Source: Gemmatimonadales bacterium (lineage in GTDB: Bacteria > Gemmatimonadota > Gemmatimonadetes > Gemmatimonadales > GWC2-71-9). From it: a stretch of DNA of 25,457 bases. The DNA lies in contig JAUVTI010000008.1 of the NCBI GenBank assembly GCA_030601605.1, positions 1-25,457 on the forward strand, given 5' to 3'. A program made the position numbers and the translations under genes. Under the pieces are notes generated by a model. That model was not told where the DNA came from and searched no databases. It saw only the letters and a program-made list of their open reading frames with translations. Shown in pieces: positions 8,594 to 15,100 of this stretch (its first letter is position 1; each line of letters begins with the position of its first letter).

Positions 8594-9367
8594 GTGCTGG
8601 TCGACACGCATTGCCACCTCGGCGACTCGCGCTTCGACCCCGATCTGAATGATGTGGTGTCCCGCGCCCGCGCTGCGGGCGTGGGACATCTCGTAGTCAT
8701 CGCCGACTCGGCGGACGCCACCGATCGCGCCATCACGCTCGCCCGCCGCTTCGATCTCTCGGCGACCTCCGGAGTGCACCCGCACGAGGCGTCGAGCTGG
8801 AGCGCCGACGTGGAGGCCCGCATCGTGGCGGCACTGGAAGATCCCCTCGTCGTAGCCGTGGGCGAGACTGGGCTCGACTACCACTACGACCACTCGCCGC
8901 GCGACGTGCAGCGACGCGTGTTCGAGGCTCAGCTCGCGATCGCCGCCGAGCACGGGATCCCGGTTGTGGTCCACGCGCGGGAAGCGGACGACGATATGGC
9001 GGCCATCATCACCGAGATGGGACAGCACGTGCCGGCCCTCGTGCTCCACTCATTCAGTTCCGGACCGGCCGTGTTCGAAGCCGGCATGAGCATCGGAGCC
9101 TACTTCGGCTTCTCCGGAATGGTTACGTTCAAGAACTGGAAGCAGACCGATCAGGTTGCGGCCTGTCCGGCCGAGCGACTCCTCATCGAGACGGACGCGC
9201 CGTATCTTGCGCCCGTACCTCATCGCGGCAAACGCAACGAACCGGCGTACGTGACCCACGTCGCCGAGCGCGTCGCGGAGCTGCGCGGCATATTGCGCGA
9301 GGAAGTCGGCGCGCTAACCACGACCAACGCGGAGCGCTGCTTCGGCGCTCGCGTGGCTCAACCATAG
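8594..9367 (+). CDS. tatD: TatD family metal-dependent hydrolase (DNase-like)
   Basis: Encodes 257 residues from GTG 8594. The TatD amidohydrolase-fold family includes 3'-5' exonucleases acting on DNA and RNA ends; the exact substrate here is not known. Metal ligands are visible in order: the N-terminal VDTHCHL (His-x-His), GVHPHEA, the bridging Glu in AVGETGLDYHYD, the VVHARE strand, LHSFSSG, and the terminal Asp in IETDAPYLAP. The HRGKRNEPAYV segment is the usual TatD/YcfH C-terminal signature. The gene follows secF by 24 nt. The GTG is chosen because it puts VDTHCHL at the extreme N-terminus, as in the family. Confidence 0.94.
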   Translation: MLVDTHCHLGDSRFDPDLNDVVSRARAAGVGHLVVIADSADATDRAITLARRFDLSATSGVHPHEASSWSADVEARIVAALEDPLVVAVGETGLDYHYDHSPRDVQRRVFEAQLAIAAEHGIPVVVHAREADDDMAAIITEMGQHVPALVLHSFSSGPAVFEAGMSIGAYFGFSGMVTFKNWKQTDQVAACPAERLLIETDAPYLAPVPHRGKRNEPAYVTHVAERVAELRGILREEVGALTTTNAERCFGARVAQP

Positions 9368-9377
9368 AGGATGGGAA

Positions 9378-9383
9378 GAGGGG
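9378..9383 (+). promoter_or_regulatory. Shine-Dalgarno site deciding the fhs start
   Basis: The purine run GAGGGG at 9378-9383 lies just before ATG 9386. The in-frame ATG at 9371 is directly abutted by AGAGG with no spacer, so it is an unlikely initiation site. This favours 9386, which also gives a family-typical length of 558 residues. Confidence 0.5.
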
Positions 9384-9385
9384 AA

Positions 9386-11062
9386 ATGACGCGGACCGTT
9401 CCGACCGACATTGCGATAGCGCAGGCCGCCAAGCCGCGGCCGATCACGGAAGTCGCCGCCGACCTCGGCCTCGGCGCGGATGAGCTGATCCTGTACGGCG
9501 CGTACAAGGCCAAGGTGAAGCTCGGAGGCCTGGCCAACCGGAGGCGCAAGGGTCACCTGGTGCTGGTCACCGCGATCACGCCCACGGCCGCCGGGGAGGG
9601 GAAGTCCACCGTTACCGTCGGACTCGCCCAGGCGCTCAGGAAGATGGGCCGCAACGCCATTTTGGCGATGCGCGAGCCCAGTCTCGGGCCGGTATTCGGC
9701 ATCAAGGGGGGCGCGGCCGGCGGCGGGTACGCGCAGGTCGTGCCGATGGAGGACATAAACCTCCACTTCACGGGCGACTTCCACGCCATCTCGAGCGCTC
9801 ACAACCTGCTGTCCGCGCTGTTGGACAACCATCTGCACCAGGGGAATGCCGCGGGCATCGATCAGCGCCGCATAACCTGGCCCCGCACGATGGACATGAA
9901 CGACCGGGCGCTGCGCAGCATCGTGGTCGGCCTGGGAGGCCCGCTGGGCGGCGTGCCGCGCGAGGACCGATTCGTCATTACGCCCGCGAGCGAGATCCAG
10001 GCCATCATGTGCCTGGCGCGCAGCCTGGACGATCTCGAAGCGCGCCTGGGACGGATCATCGTCGGCATGACGCGCCAGCAGGAACCGGTGCGCGCCGAGC
10101 AGCTCGAGGCGCAGGGCGCGATGACGCTGCTGCTCAAGGATGCGCTCGACCCAAACCTCGTGCAGACGCTCGAGGGCGGGCCGGCCTTCGTGCACTGCGG
10201 GCCGTTCGCCAACATCGCGCACGGATGCAACTCGGTCGTTGCGACCGACGCGGCTCTGCGCGTAGCCGACATCGTGATAACCGAGGCTGGATTCGGGGCG
10301 GACCTCGGCGCGGAGAAGTTCTTCGACATCAAGTGCCGGATTGGCGACTTCAAGCCCGAGGCCGCAGTTGTGGTGGCCACGGTGCGCGCGCTCAAGCTCC
10401 ACGGTGGAGTCCCGAAGGACAGGCTCACCGAGCCCAACGCGGCGGCGGTCGAGCGCGGCTTCGCCAACCTGAAGCAGCACGTGGAGAACGTCGCCAAGTA
10501 CGGCGTGCCGGCGGTGGTCGCGATCAACCGGTTCATCACCGACAGCGACGAGGAGGTCGAGGCGGTGCGCGCCGGCTGCAAGGCCATCGGCGCCAAGGTC
10601 GCGCTGTGCGAGGTGTGGGAGAAGGGCGGCGACGGCGGCATCGAGCTGGGCGAGGTGGTGCTCGAGTTGCTCGAGGAGGGCAAGGCCGACTTCAAGCCGA
10701 TCTACGACATCGCGCTCCCCATCCGCCAGAAGATCGAGATCGTCGCCAAGGAGATCTACCGCGCCGACGGCGTCACCTTCATGCCCGTGGCAGTACGCGC
10801 CGCCGCACGGTTGGAGAAGTGGGGCCTGGGCGACACGCCCCTCTGCATGGCCAAGACGCAGTACTCCTTCAGCGACAACGCCTCCTTGCTCGGCGCGCCC
10901 TCCGGGTTCAAGATCACGGTGCGGGACATATACCCTTCGGCCGGCGCAGGGTTCGTCATCGCCCTGTGCGGCGACATCATGACCATGCCCGGGCTCGGCA
11001 AGACACCCGCCGCCGAGAGAATGCGGGTCTCGGCCGACGGCACCATCGAGGGGCTCTTCTAG
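9386..11062 (+). CDS. fhs: Formate--tetrahydrofolate ligase (FTHFS)
   Basis: Encodes 558 residues, the usual length of the family. FTHFS makes 10-formyl-tetrahydrofolate from formate, ATP and THF in the cytoplasm, feeding one-carbon units into purine, Met and serine metabolism or, in some lineages, acetogenic or reverse glycine routes. The P-loop TPTAAGEGKSTVTVGL is at about 65-80, followed by REPSLGPVFGIKGGAAGGGY, ALLDNHLHQGN and the ITEAGFGADLGAEKFFDIKC segment. The second family signature VATVRALKLHGG is intact. The C-terminal GDIMTMPGLGKTPAAERM motif is also present. It is followed by ridA and a selenocysteine tRNA, which suggests a link to formate metabolism; no other folate or Wood-Ljungdahl gene is in the window. 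Confidence 0.97.
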   Translation: MTRTVPTDIAIAQAAKPRPITEVAADLGLGADELILYGAYKAKVKLGGLANRRRKGHLVLVTAITPTAAGEGKSTVTVGLAQALRKMGRNAILAMREPSLGPVFGIKGGAAGGGYAQVVPMEDINLHFTGDFHAISSAHNLLSALLDNHLHQGNAAGIDQRRITWPRTMDMNDRALRSIVVGLGGPLGGVPREDRFVITPASEIQAIMCLARSLDDLEARLGRIIVGMTRQQEPVRAEQLEAQGAMTLLLKDALDPNLVQTLEGGPAFVHCGPFANIAHGCNSVVATDAALRVADIVITEAGFGADLGAEKFFDIKCRIGDFKPEAAVVVATVRALKLHGGVPKDRLTEPNAAAVERGFANLKQHVENVAKYGVPAVVAINRFITDSDEEVEAVRAGCKAIGAKVALCEVWEKGGDGGIELGEVVLELLEEGKADFKPIYDIALPIRQKIEIVAKEIYRADGVTFMPVAVRAAARLEKWGLGDTPLCMAKTQYSFSDNASLLGAPSGFKITVRDIYPSAGAGFVIALCGDIMTMPGLGKTPAAERMRVSADGTIEGLF

Positions 11063-11077
11063 GAGGATACCAGACCG

Positions 11078-11455
11078 ATGGAGTTCGTCACGACCAAAGA
11101 CGCGCCGGCGGCGATCGGGCCGTACACCCAGGCGGTCATCGCGGGTGACTTCGTGTTCGCCTCAGGACAGATCCCGTTGGATCCGGAGACCATGGAGATC
11201 GTCGGCGACGACGTGAAGGCGCAAACCGACCAGGTGCTGAGGAACCTCGCGGCCGTGCTCGAGCAGGCCGGCGCCGGCCTGTCCAAGGTGGTCAAGAGCA
11301 CCGTCTACCTCGCGAACATCTCCGATTTCCAGGCGATGAACGAGGTGTACGCCAAGCACTTTGGCGAGCACCGGCCGGCGCGGGCTGCCCTGCAGGCAGG
11401 GGCCCTGCCCAAGGGCGCTCTCGTCGAGATCGAAGCGATCGCGATCCGGAGCTGA
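11078..11455 (+). CDS. ridA: RidA family reactive intermediate/imine deaminase
   Basis: Encodes 125 residues. RidA (YjgF/YER057c/UK114) hydrolyses reactive enamines/imines such as 2-aminoacrylate, protecting PLP enzymes. The family pattern is complete: AAIGPYTQAV with the conserved Tyr at 16, FASGQIPLDPETM, QTDQVLRNLAAVLEQAGAGL, VVKSTVYLANISDFQAMNEVY, and the substrate-binding Arg at about 102 in HRPARAAL, followed by GALVEIEAIA. The conserved Arg implies an active deaminase rather than an Arg-less subgroup. An AGGAGG SD (11061-11066) overlaps the fhs stop, 11 nt before the ATG, so it is likely in the fhs operon. Confidence 0.95.
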   Translation: MEFVTTKDAPAAIGPYTQAVIAGDFVFASGQIPLDPETMEIVGDDVKAQTDQVLRNLAAVLEQAGAGLSKVVKSTVYLANISDFQAMNEVYAKHFGEHRPARAALQAGALPKGALVEIEAIAIRS

Positions 11456-11464
11456 TCACGCAAC

Positions 11465-11561
11465 GGGGGCGGATCGGGCCTGGTGGTCCGTACGGTCTTC
11501 AAAACCGCTGGGAGGCGCCTGAGGCGGCTCCGGTGGGTTCGATTCCCACACGCTCCCGCCA
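11465..11561 (+). tRNA. selC: tRNA-Sec (anticodon TCA)
   Basis: A 97-nt tRNA with encoded CCA and G73. The acceptor is GGGGGCG/CGCTCCC (one G-U) with a G-A eighth pair. The D-stem is the long 6-bp type (CGGGCC/GGTCCG) with a short TGGT-type loop. The anticodon loop CTTCAAA gives TCA at 11499-11501. A long variable arm (about 11511-11531, near 9 pairs with one G-G mismatch) and a T-arm GTGGG/CCCAC with TTCGATT follow. The long acceptor/T axis, 6-bp D-stem and UCA anticodon together are specific to bacterial SelC. It reads UGA as selenocysteine with SelA/SelB, which are not in this window. The A-C pair at the top of the anticodon stem is a small oddity. The gene sits 9 nt after ridA and 15 nt before the next CDS. 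Confidence 0.93.
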
Positions 11562-11576
11562 GCGCCGCGCACTCCG

Positions 11577-12476
11577 ATGAGGTCCGCGTTCTTCATCCTC
11601 AATGCCACCGCGGGACGCGGCCGCGGGCACAAGCTCCGCCCGCGTCTCACCGAGGCCACGCGCGACCTGGGCTGGGACGCCCGCATCCACGAGACTACCC
11701 ACAGCGGCCACGAACGCGAGCTCGCCGCGCAGGCCCGCGACGAGGGCTGGCCCATGGTCGTCGCCGTGGGGGGCGACGGCACGGTGCATCACACCGCCAA
11801 CGGCCTGCTGGCAGACGGGCCCACCGAGACCGTCCTGGGCCACGTTCCGATCGGCACCGGCAACGACTACGCCTACGCTCTGGGGCTGCGCAAGAAACCG
11901 TTCGAGCTGGCGCTCGCCTCCGCGCTGGGCGGCACGGTGAGGCGGCTCGACGTGGGCCGCGCGCTCGGTGAGTACTTCGTGAACGCGCTGGGCGCCGGCT
12001 TCGACGCGGAGGCCACGCGTCAGACCCTCCGCATGAAGCACCTGCGCGGCTTCCCACTCTATCTGGCGGCGGCCTTCCGGACCTTCGTCAGCTTCGAGCC
12101 ACCGGAGCTGGAGGTGTTGACTCCCGAGCACAGCGAGCTGGGCCGCGTGATGATGATGGAGGTGGCGATCGGGCCCTCGATCGGAGGCGGGTTCATGATC
12201 GCGCCCGACGCCGTCACCGACGACGGCCTGTTCGACGTGTGCGTGATCCGACGCATCGGGCTGCTCACCTTCCTGCGCTACGTGCCGCGCGTGATCCGGG
12301 GCACACACGGCAACCTCCCTCCGGTGGCGCTGTTCCGGAGCGCGCGCGTGCGGCTCGCGGCCCCATCGGCGCCGGTGCTGGTACATCTGGACGGAGAGTT
12401 GTACGAGCTGCCGGAGGGCGAGCCGCAGAAGGTGGAGATGCTCCCCAGGCATCTCCGTGTTGTATGCGCGCACTGA
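11577..12476 (+). CDS. Diacylglycerol/lipid kinase (DagK/YegS-type)
   Basis: Encodes 299 residues of the DAGK catalytic fold (NAD-kinase-like). Such enzymes phosphorylate diacylglycerol, undecaprenol or related lipids at the membrane. The motif set is complete: an N-terminal NATAGRGRG loop, the nucleotide-binding GGDGT at about 65-69, HVPIGTGNDYAYALGL at about 89-104, and the NALGAGFDAEA segment. Later elements are GGGFMIAPDAVTDDGLFDV and the C-terminal HLDGELYELPEG, which carry the family's acidic residues. The substrate cannot be told from sequence. It starts just downstream of the selenocysteine tRNA with no clear SD. Confidence 0.92.
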   Translation: MRSAFFILNATAGRGRGHKLRPRLTEATRDLGWDARIHETTHSGHERELAAQARDEGWPMVVAVGGDGTVHHTANGLLADGPTETVLGHVPIGTGNDYAYALGLRKKPFELALASALGGTVRRLDVGRALGEYFVNALGAGFDAEATRQTLRMKHLRGFPLYLAAAFRTFVSFEPPELEVLTPEHSELGRVMMMEVAIGPSIGGGFMIAPDAVTDDGLFDVCVIRRIGLLTFLRYVPRVIRGTHGNLPPVALFRSARVRLAAPSAPVLVHLDGELYELPEGEPQKVEMLPRHLRVVCAH

Positions 12477-12976
12477 TCCTCGCCTGCGGCCTGTTGCTGG
12501 CCGGCGGCGGCGCCAACGCGCAGGTAATCCCGGAGCGGCAACCGACCCGGCAGCAGCAGCCCCAACCGGCCGACACGATCAAGGTGCCCCAGTTCCGGAC
12601 GGAGCCGCCCGTCTCGCCGGTGGGTGCAATGTGGCGCTCCCTGCTGATCCCGGGTTGGGGACAGTCCGTTCTGGGGCGGCGCGTGACCGGAGCGGTGTTC
12701 ATCGTCTGGGAGGGGCTCACCCTCACGATGATCGTGAAGTCCGCCAATCAGCTCGACTACTTCGAGAGGATCGACGATGGCAGCCCCGAGATGGCGGAGA
12801 AGATCGACGGGAAGAAACAGGAGATAGAGGACTGGGCCTTCCTGCTCATCTTCAACCACCTGATCTCAGCAGCCGAGGCGTTTGTATCGGGCATATTGTG
12901 GGATTTCCCGGCAGATCTGGACGTCCAGGCTGCACCCAACGGGGGAGTGCAGGCGGGGGTGAGCATCGAGTTCTGA
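12464..12976 (+). CDS. Small exported protein, DUF5683-like
   Basis: Encodes 170 residues from an ATG inside the last codons of the lipid-kinase gene (13 nt overlap). A Sec signal peptide is visible at residues 1-19 (hydrophobic core LILACGLLLAGG, Ala-x-Ala-Gln end). A Gln/Pro-rich stretch follows, then MWRSLLIPGWGQ, which resembles the start of DUF5683 (an SLLxPGxGQ-type amphipathic segment). One or two further hydrophobic segments follow (AVFIVWEGLTLTMIV and AFLLIFNHLISAAEAFV), suggesting membrane association. Function is unknown. The family match rests on the PGWGQ motif alone and the rest is description. Confidence 0.65.
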   Translation: MRALILACGLLLAGGGANAQVIPERQPTRQQQPQPADTIKVPQFRTEPPVSPVGAMWRSLLIPGWGQSVLGRRVTGAVFIVWEGLTLTMIVKSANQLDYFERIDDGSPEMAEKIDGKKQEIEDWAFLLIFNHLISAAEAFVSGILWDFPADLDVQAAPNGGVQAGVSIEF

Positions 12977-12992
12977 GCCGAAGGCCCGAAGT

Positions 12993-13730
12993 CTATGCTC
13001 CCGCTTCGAACCGCTCCAGCCTGGGACCGTGCTGGTCGATGACGGCGTACCTCCACCCATCACACCACGCACCGGGATTGAGGTACCAGCGCCTCGGGCC
13101 CGCCTCAACAATGGCAGCCCAGTGCGTGTGCCCCAGCACGAGCAGATCCAGCTCCTGCCGCTCGGCCAACAGGCGCTCCGCATACTCGCGCTGCGAGGCG
13201 GCCGCTCGCCTCACGACCTCCTCGTCCCGGTTGCCTGCCAACAGGGGACCGAGCCGGCGCACCAGAGCGTAACCGACGTCCGGATGCAGCGCGCGGAACA
13301 GCTTCGCCGTGAGCGACCAGCGGGTAATCCGGTGCAGCAGACGGGCTCCCAACTCGCCATCGACCACGCCGTCTCCATGCGCTACCAGGGCGCGCAGGCC
13401 GGCGAGCTCGAGCTCGACGGCCCCCGCGTGGAACTTTGCGCCGAGCTGTTCCCGCCAGAACGGGCCGCCCCAACGGTCGTGGTTGCCACCCGTGAGGGTG
13501 AGCTCGACGCCGGCCCGCCGCACGGCCGCAAGCGCGTTCAGAGTCGGGAATGCCGCGCGCGGTATGACGGATTGGTACTCGAACCAGAACTCGAACAGAT
13601 CCCCGTTGATCACCAGCTGATCACACAGATCCGGCACCGCCCGCAGGAAGCGGTGCAAGGCCTCGGTCGCCTCGGGAGAGGCGGCGCCCAGGTGGGCATC
13701 GGAGACCACGATTGCGGTATTCGACGGCAC
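12993..13730 (-). CDS. lpxH: Metallophosphoesterase, UDP-2,3-diacylglucosamine diphosphatase-like (LpxH-type)
   Basis: Encodes 245 residues from a GTG on the minus strand; the only convincing gene on that strand. The calcineurin-like metal-binding signature is complete: SDAHLG (Asp11, His13), NGDLFEFWFEY at 42-52, GGNHDRW at 81-87, VAHGDG, and GHTHWA at 200-205. The GDLFEFWFEY motif resembles the LpxH family, which cleaves UDP-2,3-diacylglucosamine to lipid X in lipid A synthesis, though other phosphoesterases in this family act on different substrates. The LptE-like gene in this window fits an LPS-making cell. The gene faces the preceding plus-strand gene with 16 nt between stops and diverges from deoC across 31 nt. 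Confidence 0.82.
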   Translation of the reverse strand: MPSNTAIVVSDAHLGAASPEATEALHRFLRAVPDLCDQLVINGDLFEFWFEYQSVIPRAAFPTLNALAAVRRAGVELTLTGGNHDRWGGPFWREQLGAKFHAGAVELELAGLRALVAHGDGVVDGELGARLLHRITRWSLTAKLFRALHPDVGYALVRRLGPLLAGNRDEEVVRRAAASQREYAERLLAERQELDLLVLGHTHWAAIVEAGPRRWYLNPGAWCDGWRYAVIDQHGPRLERFEAGA

Positions 13731-13761
13731 GGCAGCAGTATAGCCTTAGATTGGTCGCGCA
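13731..13761. promoter_or_regulatory. Divergent intergenic region between lpxH-like gene and deoC
   Basis: Only 31 nt separate the two divergent start codons. On the minus strand TATACT (complement of 13737-13742) is a five-of-six match to a -10 box lying 6 nt from the lpxH-like GTG, so the transcript may be nearly leaderless. On the plus strand TATAGC (13741-13746) and TTAGAT (13748-13753) are weak -10-like hexamers for deoC. No convincing -35 boxes were seen. This is the likely promoter region for the long downstream operon, but the assignment is tentative. Confidence 0.35.
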
Positions 13762-14655
13762 GTGAACCCCGGCACCTCCTTCGACCCACGGTCGCTCGAC
13801 GCCCTGTGCATCGACGAGCCCGCCATCGCCCACGCGGTGGCGCAGGTGGAAGCCAGGGCGGAGGACCGGTCGCTGCGCGAGGGCCGACTGCTCTCGGCCG
13901 TGCGCTGCCTGGACCTCACGTCGCTCACGGGCCGGGAGACGGAAGCGGACGTACGGAGCCTGTGCGCTTCGGCGCGGCGCCCCCTCGCCGGGTGGAGAGA
14001 CCTGCATGCCGCCGCGGTCTGCGTCTTTCCCTCGCTCGCGGCAGTAGCCGCACGAGCGCTGAGCACGACCCCCGTAGCGGTCGCCGCAGCGGCGGGAGGC
14101 TTCCCAGCCGGACTCGCGCCGATCGGCCGGCGGGTGGACGACGTCCGGTCGGCCGTGGACGCCGGAGCGGGCGAGATCGACCTCGTGATCGACCGGGGCC
14201 TCGCCATGGCGGGGCGCTGGGAGGAGCTCTACGGCGAGCTCTGCGCTCTGCGCGCCGCGTGCGGGGCGGCACTGATGAAGGTGATCCTCGCCGCAGGCGA
14301 CCTGGGGTCGCTTCGGCGGGTGGCCCGCGCGGGCCGTGTGGCCATGATGGCCGGCGCGGATTTCGTGAAAACATCTACCGGAAGAGAGCGGGTGAACGCC
14401 ACTCTGCCGGTGGGCATGGTCCTGGCGCGGACTGCCCGGTCGTACGAGGAAGAAACGGGGATCAGCATCGGGCTGAAGGCGGCGGGAGGCATCGGAACCG
14501 CGCGTGAAGCATGCCAGTGGATCACGCTGGCCGAGTCCGAACTGGGGGCGGGAGACGCCGCGCCGGCCCGGTTCCGGCTGGGGGCATCGTCCCTCCTCAC
14601 GGAGTTGGAGCGGGAGCTCGAGTCGGGGGTGAGAGAGGAGGATGGAAGTGCCTGA
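13762..14655 (+). CDS. deoC: Deoxyribose-phosphate aldolase (DeoC, long form)
   Basis: Encodes 297 residues from GTG 13762. DeoC splits 2-deoxyribose-5-phosphate into glyceraldehyde-3-phosphate and acetaldehyde in the cytoplasm, for deoxynucleoside catabolism. Key residues are present: the Schiff-base Lys173 in ALMKVILAAGD, the activating Lys203 in ADFVKTSTG, and Asp140 in AGEIDLVID. The early CLDLTSLTG and C-terminal IGLKAAGGIGT motifs are also family-typical. It is longer at the N-terminus than the compact bacterial form (about 220 residues) and resembles the longer eukaryotic-type DERA architecture. Its stop overlaps the next gene by 14 nt. Confidence 0.9.
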   Translation: MNPGTSFDPRSLDALCIDEPAIAHAVAQVEARAEDRSLREGRLLSAVRCLDLTSLTGRETEADVRSLCASARRPLAGWRDLHAAAVCVFPSLAAVAARALSTTPVAVAAAAGGFPAGLAPIGRRVDDVRSAVDAGAGEIDLVIDRGLAMAGRWEELYGELCALRAACGAALMKVILAAGDLGSLRRVARAGRVAMMAGADFVKTSTGRERVNATLPVGMVLARTARSYEEETGISIGLKAAGGIGTAREACQWITLAESELGAGDAAPARFRLGASSLLTELERELESGVREEDGSA

Positions 14656-15100
14656 AGGCGCCGGAACGTCATCATACGGCCCGAACGTGTCCGCCACGGA
14701 GCTTCGGGTCCGCTACGCAGAGACCGACCAGATGGGCGTGGCCCACCACGCCAACTACATCGTTTGGTGCGAGCAGGCCCGGACCGACCACATGCGCCAC
14801 CTCGGCGTGAGCTACAAAGAGCTGGAGGAACAGGGCCTGCTGCTGCCCGTCGTGGACGTCAAGGTGCGGTACCGCAGCGCAGCTCGCTACGACGACGTCG
14901 TCCGGGTGCACTGCTGGGTGCGGGAAACCTCGAGCCGGAGGGTGGTCTTCGGCTACGCCGTGGAGCTGGCGGCGGACGGCAGCCTGCTGGCAACGGCACA
15001 AACGGCCCTTATCGCGGTAGATTCTACGTATGCGCTCAGGACGATTCCCCGGGAAGTGCGGCAGAAGATGGTCGCGGTTCCTGATCCCGTGCGTCTGTAG
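14642..15100 (+). CDS. Acyl-CoA thioesterase, YbgC/4-hydroxybenzoyl-CoA thioesterase family
   Basis: Encodes 152 residues of the hotdog fold. The catalytic-loop motif YAETDQMGVAHHANYIVW (Asp about residue 29) is diagnostic of the YbgC/4HBT family, which hydrolyses acyl-CoA thioesters. Supporting strands are VVDVKVRYRSAARYDDVVRV and RRVVFGYAVEL. In Gram-negatives such genes often lie beside tol-pal envelope genes; here it precedes envelope genes without tolQRAB. ATG 14642 directly abuts an AGGAGG (14636-14641), whereas the in-frame GTG 14648 has ideal 6-nt spacing, so the true start may be 14648. The 3' end overlaps the next gene by 71 nt. Confidence 0.88.
   Translation: MEVPEGAGTSSYGPNVSATELRVRYAETDQMGVAHHANYIVWCEQARTDHMRHLGVSYKELEEQGLLLPVVDVKVRYRSAARYDDVVRVHCWVRETSSRRVVFGYAVELAADGSLLATAQTALIAVDSTYALRTIPREVRQKMVAVPDPVRL

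Noticed and set aside
11440..11600. tRNA-Sec as an integration site for a mobile element
   Set aside because: No integrase, second copy of the tRNA 3' end, or change in base composition was seen next to it.
3500..12976. Possible selenoprotein in the window using the local tRNA-Sec
   Set aside because: All recognised genes end at a plausible stop with normal length; no conserved domain continues in frame past a TGA.
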